Assembly: GCA_020636195.1 (NCBI GenBank)
Contig: JACJYH010000010.1
Coordinates: 1 to 41,814, forward strand
Length of the DNA: 41,814 nt
Reading direction: 5' to 3'
Source of the DNA: Lewinellaceae bacterium
GTDB taxonomy: Bacteria; Bacteroidota; Bacteroidia; Chitinophagales; Saprospiraceae
Part shown: positions 34,915 through 41,814 of the stretch, piece after piece
Layout of the letters: the number at the start of each line of letters is the position of its first letter
How positions within the stretch are numbered: the stretch's first letter is position 1
Translations under genes and position numbers: made by a program
Notes under the pieces: model-generated
The model's input: the letters and a program-made list of their open reading frames with translations, nothing else
The model's database searches: none
Told to the model about the DNA's origin: nothing

Positions 34915-36753
34915 CTAAATTTTTTTATTTTTTAAAGCGTCCTGAATGTTACGATCTAGCGCCTGATGGGCTAGTGGTTCGGCAAATACATTAATGGCTT
35001 GCATGTTTTGTTCTATGATGTCCCTATCATCTTCTTTAATTACCGACTTTAGGTCATCAATCAAATTCTGTAACGTGGAGATATCATCTGTCCTGAGCCA
35101 AGATCTATTTTGTGCAATAAACTTCTCCGAAGATAAGATGATATTGGATGCTTCATTGCGAGATTCAATGAGCTGTTTTTTCTTCATATCTTCTTGTGCA
35201 AACTGGATGGAGTTCAATAGCATCATCGCCATTTCTTCTTCTGAAACACCGTATGTGGACTTTATCTCTACTTCTGTAGCCGTCCCAGAACGCAATTCTT
35301 TAGCCTGAACCCTTAGAATTCCATCCGGATCTAAAGCAAAAATGACTTCAATTTTTGGAATTCCTGCCGGCATGGGAGGAATGTCCTTTAGAATGAATTC
35401 ACCCAATTTCCTATTATCAACCACTAAATCTCTTTCGCCTTGGAAAACGGATATTTTTAGGTTTTTTTGGCCATCTACGGAAGTAGTATATTGCCTTCCG
35501 GATCGAATAGGAACCTTTGTATTCCTTGAAATGATGACATCCATTAATCCTCCCACAGTCTCAATGCCCAATGACAAAGGTGTAATATCCAATAATAAAA
35601 TATCTTTTCTATTTCCAGCTAAAACATCAGCTTGAACAGCAGCTCCAAGTGCTACAACTTCATCTGGATTGATGCTGTCATCAGGAACAACACCAAAGAA
35701 ATGTTGAACTGCGTCTTTTATAGCAGGAATCCTTGTAGAACCACCCACCAAAACTGCTTTATTAATATCATTTATTGAAATCCCGGAATCCTTCATGGAT
35801 TGGGCGCAGTGATCCATGGTTTTTTCGATGATCGGTCGGATTATTTCGTTGAAAGTATCTCTAAGGATTGTCAAAGATTTGCCTTTAAATTCTACGTCTG
35901 CGCTGAGTTGGTTTGACAATGTTTTTTTTGTGCCTTCGGCAATTTGTCTCAGCTGAATTCTATTTTTCTCAGTATCATCGCATAAGTTTTGTGCCACAAA
36001 GTGATCCACTAATAATGCATCAATATCATCGCCACCCAATTGTGTATTTCCATGCGTGGATAAGACATCAAAAACGCCATCTTCTACATGCAAAATACTG
36101 ATATCAAAAGTGCCGCCACCTAGATCATAGACCGCAATATTGTACGTTTCATCTCGATGCAAGCCAAGTCCGTACGCCAAACTTGCTGCTGTCGGCTCAT
36201 TGATGATTCTCAACACCTCGATACCTGCGAGTTTTCCGGCATCTCGTGTGGCTTGCCTTTGGGTATCGTTATAGTATGCTGGTACAGTAATAACTGCTTT
36301 AGTTATTTCTACTTTGAGCTGATTTTCAGCATTTTGCTTGATAGCTTTCAGTATTTCTGCGGAAAGCTGAGTTGGGTTGTAAAAAGTTTCTCGGACTTTT
36401 ATTTTTACTAGAGAATCATCATCAGAGTCAATCACAGTATAACCCAATGGATGACTTTGGTCAATATCCTTATAAGACTTTCCCATCAATCTTTTGACAG
36501 AGTAGATGGTGTTTTGTGGATCATGAAACACATGTTGTTTTGCGTCGTCGCCAACGATAATATTCCCTTGTTCATCAAAATAAATAACTGAAGGTGTGAG
36601 TGAGCTTTGATGTTTTTCATTTTTGACAACGATAGGTTTGCCATCATTGATGTAGGCTACAAGACTATTGGTGGTTCCAAGGTCAATACCACAGACAAAC
36701 TCTGACTTTTTTTCCTTTATGGTGCCTGATTGGAGGTCAATTGGGATCTTCAA
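34915..36753 (-). CDS. hscA: HscA-type Hsp70 chaperone for Fe-S cluster assembly
   Basis: The 612-residue protein has the Hsp70 actin-like ATPase: GIDLGTTNSLVAY at about 22-34, VPAYYNDTQRQATRDAGKLAG, IINEPTAASLAYGLG, and DLGGGTFDISIL, with VGGSTRIP later in the domain. The linker and substrate-binding region (DITPLSLGIETVGG, FQGERDLVVDN) follow. The length, the short N-terminal lead (IDLQSGTIKEKKSE) and the lack of a DnaK-like acidic tail favour HscA over DnaK. HscA normally loads clusters from IscU with HscB; none of iscS, iscU, hscB or fdx is adjacent. It is upstream of a TIGR02206 gene (gap 3 bp). The identification as HscA rather than another Hsp70 is by overall pattern, not by a single decisive residue. 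Confidence 0.85.
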   Translation of the reverse strand: MKIPIDLQSGTIKEKKSEFVCGIDLGTTNSLVAYINDGKPIVVKNEKHQSSLTPSVIYFDEQGNIIVGDDAKQHVFHDPQNTIYSVKRLMGKSYKDIDQSHPLGYTVIDSDDDSLVKIKVRETFYNPTQLSAEILKAIKQNAENQLKVEITKAVITVPAYYNDTQRQATRDAGKLAGIEVLRIINEPTAASLAYGLGLHRDETYNIAVYDLGGGTFDISILHVEDGVFDVLSTHGNTQLGGDDIDALLVDHFVAQNLCDDTEKNRIQLRQIAEGTKKTLSNQLSADVEFKGKSLTILRDTFNEIIRPIIEKTMDHCAQSMKDSGISINDINKAVLVGGSTRIPAIKDAVQHFFGVVPDDSINPDEVVALGAAVQADVLAGNRKDILLLDITPLSLGIETVGGLMDVIISRNTKVPIRSGRQYTTSVDGQKNLKISVFQGERDLVVDNRKLGEFILKDIPPMPAGIPKIEVIFALDPDGILRVQAKELRSGTATEVEIKSTYGVSEEEMAMMLLNSIQFAQEDMKKKQLIESRNEASNIILSSEKFIAQNRSWLRTDDISTLQNLIDDLKSVIKEDDRDIIEQNMQAINVFAEPLAHQALDRNIQDALKNKKI

Positions 36754-36929
36754 TTGATTTTGATTTTGGTTAAAATGATAACTTTACCTCACCCAAATAA
36801 CAATTTACGGCATAAGGTGAAGGCGAAAATAATAAATGTTTACAAATTAGATAGAGATTTGCTTTCTATTCATGCTCATTCAAAGATGTGAAGAACAAAA
36901 ACTAGGCGCAAATAGCATCATTTTCCGTT

Positions 36930-36958
36930 AAAAAGTTCCTATTGAGCCTTAGGGACTT
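36930..36958 (-). terminator. possible intrinsic terminator of the acyl-CoA carboxylase gene
   Basis: Read on the minus strand, AAGTCCCT and AGGAACTT pair over 8 bases with one mismatch around a 10-nt loop, followed by TTTT. It lies 44 bp after the carboxylase stop. The stem is weak, so this is tentative. Confidence 0.4.
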
Positions 36959-37001
36959 CACATTGATAAAGATAGAATTTTATAGCGCAATTGCATCAAA
37001 T

Positions 37002-38543
37002 CTACAATGGTATATTGCCATGTTTACGCATTGGTTTCGAAACTTTTTTAAGTTCCAACATATCAAAAGCTTTTATCAACTTCCTCCTTGACTCACGTGG
37101 TTCTATAACTTCATCAATGAATCCACGTGAAGCTGCTCTGTATGGATTGGCAAATTTATCTTGATATTCTTGTTCTTTTTCTAAAAGTGTCTGCGCTGGA
37201 TCGGAAGAACTTTGGATATCATTTTTAAAAATAATCTCACTGGCACCTTTTGCACCCATCACCGCAATTTCAGCTGATGGCCATGCAAAATTCATATCTG
37301 CACCGATGTGTTTAGAATTCATTACGTCATACGCACCACCATAAGCCTTTCTAGTGATCAATGTGACCCTCGGAACAGTAGCATCACTGAAGGCATACAA
37401 GAGTTTTGCACCATTGGTGATAATGGCATTCCATTCTTGGTGGGTTCCGGGCAAAAACCCTGGAACATCTACCAATACTAAAAGAGGAATGTTGAAACAA
37501 TCACAAAATCTTACAAATCTAGCTCCTTTTTTTGAACTATCCACATCCAAAACGCCTGCCAAAGCATACGGTTGATTGGCAACTATTCCAATTGATCTAC
37601 CAGCTAACCTAGCAAAACCAACAACTATATTTTCTGCATATGCTTCTTGGATTTCAAAAAATGAATTTTCATCTACAATTTCCTGAATGACCTCCTTCAT
37701 ATCATATGGGTGCATGGGATTGTCGGGAATGATCCTTGTTAGCTTGTCTCTGTATTCTTTTCCAAGTTGATAGGGGTGTTTTTCAGTTTTTTCATTACAG
37801 TTTTGAGGCATATAGGAAAGCAGCTTTTTAATTTGCTGTATGCAATCAAAATCATTAGAAGCGACCAAATGGGTCACTCCACTTTTCGTGGAATGGGCAG
37901 ATGCACCACCAAGGTCTTCAGAAGATACTTCTTCATTGGTGACTGTTTTGACTACATTTGGCCCGGTAACAAACATATAGGAGGTATCTTCTACCATCAA
38001 GATAAAATCGGTGATGGCAGGTGAATATACTGCGCCACCTGCACAAGGCCCCATGATTGCTGAAATCTGCGGGATCACGCCGGATGCCAAGGTGTTTCTA
38101 TAAAAAATATCGGCATATCCACCTAGGCTACTGACGCCTTCTTGTATTCTGGCACCACCGGAATCATTCAGTCCAATTACAGGAGCGCCATTTTGGACCG
38201 CTAAGTCCATGATTCTGCATATTTTTTCAGCATGTGTCTCTGAAAGTGCGCCACCAAACACAGTAAAGTCCTGTGCAAATACATAAACTAATCTACCACT
38301 TATTGTACCGTATCCCGTCACCACTCCATCTCCAAGAAATTGTTGGTGTTCAAGCCCAAAGTCATAAGACCTATGCTCTTTGAGCATGCCTATCTCTTCA
38401 AATGAACCTTTATCCAGTAATAATTCTACACGCTCTCTGGCAGTAAGTTTGCCCTTTTTGTGTTGTTTATCTACCCTCTGTTTTCCTCCTCCTTCGAGTG
38501 CCTTTTCTTTGAGTTTTTTAAGCTTATTAAACTTGTTCTCCAT
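37002..38543 (-). CDS. acyl-CoA carboxylase beta (carboxyltransferase) subunit
   Basis: The 513-residue protein is a complete biotin-dependent carboxyltransferase with N- and C-halves. It has the entry sequence KLTARERVELLLDKGSFEE, the first oxyanion-hole region GLNDSGGARIQEGVSSL and IMGPCAGGAVYSPAI, and in the second half VDVPGFLPGTHQE, KAYGGAYDVM and WPSAEIAVMGAKGA. The size and pattern fit propionyl-CoA carboxylase beta or methylmalonyl-CoA decarboxylase alpha; the exact substrate cannot be read off. No biotin carboxylase or biotin carrier gene is adjacent. It transfers a carboxyl group between carboxybiotin and an acyl-CoA. A weak hairpin follows its stop. Confidence 0.92.
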   Translation of the reverse strand: MENKFNKLKKLKEKALEGGGKQRVDKQHKKGKLTARERVELLLDKGSFEEIGMLKEHRSYDFGLEHQQFLGDGVVTGYGTISGRLVYVFAQDFTVFGGALSETHAEKICRIMDLAVQNGAPVIGLNDSGGARIQEGVSSLGGYADIFYRNTLASGVIPQISAIMGPCAGGAVYSPAITDFILMVEDTSYMFVTGPNVVKTVTNEEVSSEDLGGASAHSTKSGVTHLVASNDFDCIQQIKKLLSYMPQNCNEKTEKHPYQLGKEYRDKLTRIIPDNPMHPYDMKEVIQEIVDENSFFEIQEAYAENIVVGFARLAGRSIGIVANQPYALAGVLDVDSSKKGARFVRFCDCFNIPLLVLVDVPGFLPGTHQEWNAIITNGAKLLYAFSDATVPRVTLITRKAYGGAYDVMNSKHIGADMNFAWPSAEIAVMGAKGASEIIFKNDIQSSSDPAQTLLEKEQEYQDKFANPYRAASRGFIDEVIEPRESRRKLIKAFDMLELKKVSKPMRKHGNIPL

Positions 38544-38588
38544 TGGTAAAGATTATTCTATTGGCAATATGTATTGTGATTGATATGA

Positions 38589-39026
38589 TTATCTGAGCCT
38601 GTCCATGGATTTTACCAACTGGTCGTCTTTTCCTATACTGCGAACGGCTAAAATACTGAATATCAAACTTATAATGGGGATATATATACCGAAACCGTCA
38701 TGAATTTTATCCGCTTTAGTGGTCACCGTACCTTCATTATAGATCAATAAAACCGCAACTAATGGCAGTAGGATCGAACATATTATGCTGAAATAGCTGA
38801 TTCTCGCCTGTAAGCCTCTATTACTATATAGAAAGATCGCCACCAAACTCACTAATATACCGATAACTGTCAAGCCTATCAGAATTGGACTGTCTTGAAT
38901 ATTATAAACTTTGTCTTGAAGCATATTAGGAATTGCTTCAGTGCTCGTGGCAAAAGGAATCATAAACAGTAATGCCAACGCTATTGCTGCCAATGCAAGA
39001 TAAATGGATTGAATTCTCTGAATCAT
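38589..39026 (-). CDS. DUF4293 family membrane protein
   Basis: From the ATG at 39026 the protein has 145 residues and begins MIQRIQSIYLALAAIAL, the typical opening of the family. There are four hydrophobic segments (about 6-25, 46-70, 79-100, 113-132), with a YSNRGLQARIS loop between the second and third. Function is unknown; the family is confined essentially to Bacteroidota. The same frame runs upstream to 39083, but starting there would add a charged stretch absent from relatives, so 39026 is preferred. It is divergent from the FAD oxidoreductase. Confidence 0.88.
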   Translation of the reverse strand: MIQRIQSIYLALAAIALALLFMIPFATSTEAIPNMLQDKVYNIQDSPILIGLTVIGILVSLVAIFLYSNRGLQARISYFSIICSILLPLVAVLLIYNEGTVTTKADKIHDGFGIYIPIISLIFSILAVRSIGKDDQLVKSMDRLR

Positions 39027-39049
39027 AAGATTTATTTTGTAAAACAAAT

Positions 39050-39057
39050 TAGATTTG
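39050..39057 (+). promoter_or_regulatory. candidate -7 element (TAGATTTG)
   Basis: TAGATTTG fits TAnnTTTG exactly and lies 60 bp before the ATG at 39118. No well-spaced TTTG -33 partner is seen (a TTTG ends only 10 bp upstream), so confidence is low. Confidence 0.3.
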
Positions 39058-39117
39058 TGGTGCTTTCGCATTGCAAAGTCCACAAAACATCAACAAAAAT
39101 ATTAAGCACACAAGGTA

Positions 39118-40242
39118 ATGAATTATAGTTTTTGGGAAAAGAAAAATATCGAAGATTTGTATGATGTCACAATAATTGGGAGTGGCATCACCGGATTGAG
39201 TACTGCCATTTCAATCAAAGAAGCCGCACCTAATCTCACTGTGAAAATCATCGAAAGAGGCGCAAATCCCAACGGCGCAAGTACAAAAAATGCGGGTTTT
39301 TCATGCTTTGGATCGGTGTCTGAAATATTGGATGATATTGATCAATTTGGATTGGAACAAACCCATAACATCATTCAAATGAGATGGAAAGGTTTGTCCA
39401 TATTGAAATCTAGGTTGAGAATGGAGCAAATGGAATATTCAAATTGTGGTGGTGTGGAGGCATTTCGGAATCAAGACAAAGATCTTTGGGATGCTTGTCA
39501 TGACAGATTGGATGAAGCCAATGCACTCTTTGAGACTATAACATTAGAAAAACAAACATGGCAATGGAGAAAATCATCCCTCAATCAGGAGTTTTTCAAT
39601 ACAGAACTCTACAATCCATTAGAAGGTAAATTGAACCCGCAGTCCATGATGAGAGAACTCACCAAGATGGCTATCCAGTTAGGAGTGCATATATTTTATG
39701 GTATTGAAGTGGAAGACGTCTATTTTGATGAGAAAATTCTCCATTGCAAAGGAGATGTACACATTTCTTATCAAAAATTGGTGATTTGTACCAACGGATT
39801 TACCAAAAGAATTCTACCCGATTTGGATATAGTTCCTGCAAGAAATCAAGTACTTATGACAAAGTCTCTACCAGGATTAAAACTTGAGAATACGTATCAC
39901 ATCAATAGAGGTTATCTATATTTTAGAACATATCAGGATAGAATTTTACTGGGAGGAGGTAGGAATTTGGATTTGGACGGAGAAACAACAGATGCCTTTG
40001 GTTTGACTAGAGATATACAGCAGTATTTGATTCGGTTTTTAGAATCTATTGTTCCTGGTGCATCTCAGAACATAACAATGTGGTGGAGCGGCATCTTAGG
40101 AGTAGGTACATCAAAAATTCCCATCGTCAAGTGGGTAGGAGAGGACGTCCTTTGTGGAGTGAGGCTCGGTGGTATGGGAGTTGCTATAGGAAGTTACCTA
40201 GGATATCAACTGAGTGAAGAAATTCTCAAGACTCGGAGATAG
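39118..40242 (+). CDS. FAD-dependent oxidoreductase (DAO family)
   Basis: The 374-residue protein has a dinucleotide-binding N-terminus at about residues 16-33 (DVTIIGSGITGLSTAISI), then KIIERGANPNGASTKNAGF, the substrate-side loop of glycine/D-amino-acid oxidase-like enzymes. Later segments YQKLVICTNGF, PARNQVLMT and RTYQDRILLGGGRNL are typical of the DAO fold, and it closes with GVRLGGMGVAIGSYLG, the C-terminal FAD-contacting strand. It should oxidise an amine or amino acid; the substrate is unknown. It is a single rightward gene, converging with a small leftward gene after 9 bp. Confidence 0.88.
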   Translation: MNYSFWEKKNIEDLYDVTIIGSGITGLSTAISIKEAAPNLTVKIIERGANPNGASTKNAGFSCFGSVSEILDDIDQFGLEQTHNIIQMRWKGLSILKSRLRMEQMEYSNCGGVEAFRNQDKDLWDACHDRLDEANALFETITLEKQTWQWRKSSLNQEFFNTELYNPLEGKLNPQSMMRELTKMAIQLGVHIFYGIEVEDVYFDEKILHCKGDVHISYQKLVICTNGFTKRILPDLDIVPARNQVLMTKSLPGLKLENTYHINRGYLYFRTYQDRILLGGGRNLDLDGETTDAFGLTRDIQQYLIRFLESIVPGASQNITMWWSGILGVGTSKIPIVKWVGEDVLCGVRLGGMGVAIGSYLGYQLSEEILKTRR

Positions 40243-40251
40243 ATTCCATTA

Positions 40252-40467
40252 TTACTTCATCTTTTTCCTTTGCTTCTTAGAAAACAATTGGGATTTTCCA
40301 CCTTTTGATTCCATGTCGGGCGCATATTTCTTTTCCAATCCGCATCCTTCTTTAGTTTTGCATCCCGTTGTTAAAGTGATGGTTGCTACACCAAAGGTGA
40401 TGAACACAATTGCCATACTGTATTTCAAAACTCTTATAAATTTGACATGTTTCATGGAAAAACGCAT
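40252..40467 (-). CDS. small lipoprotein-like or membrane-anchored protein with basic tail
   Basis: The 71-residue product has an N-terminal hydrophobic helix (about residues 16-35, SMAIVFITFGVATITLTTGC) ending in a Cys that could be lipidated, then KTKEGCGLEKKYAPDMES and a strongly basic end (QLFSKKQRKKMK). I recall similar short Bacteroidota proteins with a KxGCG motif and a basic SKKQRK-type tail, but no function. The start at 40467 gives MRFSMKH; a second ATG at 40455 is possible. A rightward open frame covering the same region is a shadow. Confidence 0.6.
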   Translation of the reverse strand: MRFSMKHVKFIRVLKYSMAIVFITFGVATITLTTGCKTKEGCGLEKKYAPDMESKGGKSQLFSKKQRKKMK

Positions 40468-40592
40468 TTGCAGGTTAAAACGGAAAATTCTGGATAATGT
40501 TTCATAATCATCAAATGTATGTAAAAACTAGAATGGATGACCTTTAGAATATGGCACTATTATGAAAAACAGATATAGAAATTACTCTGTTG

Positions 40593-41504
40593 CTACTCTT
40601 TAAATTTTACAGATCTCACGATGTCTTGAAATTCTTCTGCTGCTGATGTATCATTCAACGCAGAAATGCAATGCAATTTAATCACTTCAGACCCTCGGAA
40701 AATAAACGCTATCAAGATAGACCGCGTATTTGTTTTATCAATATTCCGGTATATTTCTCTATCATCAATCACGATCTTTTCGGTATCGCCATTGAAACTT
40801 GACTTTAGCTCATCAAGTTCTTCCGCAGTTGTTTCAAAATAGAACATTGTAATTTGTCTGTTTTCATCATTTACTTGTCTTGACATGGTTATAGAAAGTG
40901 GCATCATAGACATATCCTTCACATACGGAAATTTGCTTTCATCAAAGTAATATGGAACAACGTCAAATAATGATAAAGTTTTAGCTGTATTGATGTACAT
41001 GGATTTAACACAATGATCAAATGCTTGAGCGTATTTTGGTTCTAAATTTTCATTATAAAACCCTTTGATGTCTATGACAAATTCAGAGTTTCCGAGGTAA
41101 ATAAACCAAACAAATTTTGTTGTATTTTCTATATTGACTTTTCCGACGGTGAGTTTGCCTGTGAAATCATTGAACTTCAGAGAGGCATGTCTTTTTACGG
41201 AATCCATGCGCAACATTTGGCCAATCACAGATTCATAGTCTTCTATAGAGACGTTTTTTTGTTCAATACTGAGGACAGTTTGTTCGGCTTCATTTATAAA
41301 AATTGAAGGGCTTTTAGACATTATTAGGTTTAACCCCGATGTGTCAATATTAAGATTGGTTCCTTCAATTGAAATTGTGCCTTCCATTGTATTATTACTC
41401 AAATCCAGAATTTCCTGTGCTTTTGAGACAAAAGACAGCAGCAATTGAACTGAAATGAACAACAAAAATATTGGGCTTTTTTTGGATACAAATCTATTTT
41501 GCAT
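40593..41504 (-). CDS. secreted protein of unknown function
   Basis: The 303-residue protein has a signal peptide (about residues 1-29, ending VSKAQ) and no further membrane helix. The body is mixed alpha/beta: strands such as GTISIEGTNLNIDTSG, ASLKFNDFTGKLTVGK and KFVWFIYLGNSEFVID alternate with helices (EPKYAQAFDHCVKSMYI, TAEELDELKSSF). Two similar-looking halves, each with an F-x-GxxxVIxxKxxxx/ALNDTxxAEEF-type ending (SRSILIAFIFRGSEVIKLHCIS), hint at an internal repeat of a small alpha/beta sandwich, as seen in PsbP/DcrB-like proteins, but I cannot confirm a family. Upstream lies a further leftward gene cut by the window edge. Confidence 0.7.
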   Translation of the reverse strand: MQNRFVSKKSPIFLLFISVQLLLSFVSKAQEILDLSNNTMEGTISIEGTNLNIDTSGLNLIMSKSPSIFINEAEQTVLSIEQKNVSIEDYESVIGQMLRMDSVKRHASLKFNDFTGKLTVGKVNIENTTKFVWFIYLGNSEFVIDIKGFYNENLEPKYAQAFDHCVKSMYINTAKTLSLFDVVPYYFDESKFPYVKDMSMMPLSITMSRQVNDENRQITMFYFETTAEELDELKSSFNGDTEKIVIDDREIYRNIDKTNTRSILIAFIFRGSEVIKLHCISALNDTSAAEEFQDIVRSVKFKE

Positions 41505-41655
41505 GGTTATGATTTAGATTATTATTGAAACAACCATTATTCTAAAAGCAACTTGCTTCATTTTAAAATCAATTTATTGATGCCAAAAATAAGAATGGTT
41601 TAATATATTATAGCGTTGCTGTAAATATGTAGCTATGCAAAATTTTGGCATAAAG

Positions 41656-41814
41656 TTATTCATCTTTTCTCAACTCATTGATTATGTTAAGTAATTTGAC
41701 CGCATAAGGTACATTCTCATACTTGCCTAATATTTTTTCGGCATGGTTTAAATCATTTTGTTCCCTTTTAAATAATTCCACACCCATAATTAATAATTTT
41801 GCATAATCAATCTC
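41656..41814 (-). CDS. unidentified gene, 3' end only
   Basis: An open frame runs in from the right edge and ends with TAA at 41656-41658; 52 codons are visible. The residues are helical and polar (KLLIMGVELFKRE, AEKILGKYENVPYAVKLL, ending NELRKDE), with no recognisable motif. Codon pattern and lack of interruption suggest a genuine gene whose start is outside the window. A 151-bp gap without visible signals separates it from the next leftward gene. Confidence 0.6.
   Translation of the reverse strand, partial: EIDYAKLLIMGVELFKREQNDLNHAEKILGKYENVPYAVKLLNIINELRKDE

Noticed and set aside
34994..35308. 104-codon plus-strand open frame
   Set aside because: It is antisense to the C-terminal domain of the HscA-type chaperone and has no recognisable features.
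40214..40507. 97-codon plus-strand open frame overlapping the FAD oxidoreductase end
   Set aside because: It covers the same bases as the small lipoprotein-like gene on the minus strand, which has the better signal and Bacteroidota-like motifs.

Overview
This AT-rich window reads as chromosomal DNA of a Bacteroidota bacterium, most plausibly of the Saprospiria type. The grounds are protein-level: two type A and one type B type IX secretion (T9SS) sorting domains, gliding-associated ABC transporter proteins (GldA, GldF, GldG), a CarboxypepD_reg-like/TonB receptor and a second plug-barrel protein, a short lidless adenylate kinase, a DUF4293 protein, loose Bacteroidota lipoboxes, and several TAnnTTTG promoter elements. 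I see no rRNA, tRNA, CRISPR array, insertion sequence or prophage. Coding density is high and no gene looks frameshifted. Both ends cut through genes. All family names are from reading translated sequence and recall; no search was run.

Left region (1-5.4 kb): the tail of an OmpA-family protein, then a leftward four-gene operon running from an ECF sigma factor through a protein with a cytoplasmic N-terminus, one inner-membrane helix, a long polar linker and a C-terminal beta-barrel-like domain, to two small outer-membrane barrels. This looks like a dual-membrane-spanning anti-sigma system and is the strongest candidate for a little-described system here. A bestrophin-type channel and a CoA-binding protein follow.

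Centre (5.6-25.2 kb): a large T9SS type B adhesin-like protein, an NlpC/P60 lipoprotein, adenylate kinase and Obg, a bidirectional terminator, a leftward TonB-dependent receptor, then a rightward run with a lamin-tail/cupredoxin/T9SS protein, a pair of M16 peptidase subunits with complementary active-site halves, and a sortilin-like Asp-box protein with a T9SS tail. A second leftward plug-barrel protein and a small cysteine-containing secreted protein follow.

Right region (25.3-41.8 kb): an M28 peptidase with a C-terminal PDZ domain, then an unnamed coiled-coil protein next to a membrane-anchored PspA/ESCRT-III-like protein, then gldA-gldF-gldG-DUF4340 and an S1/P1-type nuclease in one tight rightward operon. 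Leftward genes follow: a TIGR02206 membrane protein, an HscA-type chaperone standing apart from any isc genes, an acyl-CoA carboxylase beta subunit and a DUF4293 protein. A rightward FAD oxidoreductase, a small lipoprotein-like gene, an unknown secreted protein and a partial gene close the window.

Taken together the region is dominated by envelope biology: surface secretion and adhesion, nutrient uptake, periplasmic proteolysis, and two candidate envelope-stress modules.
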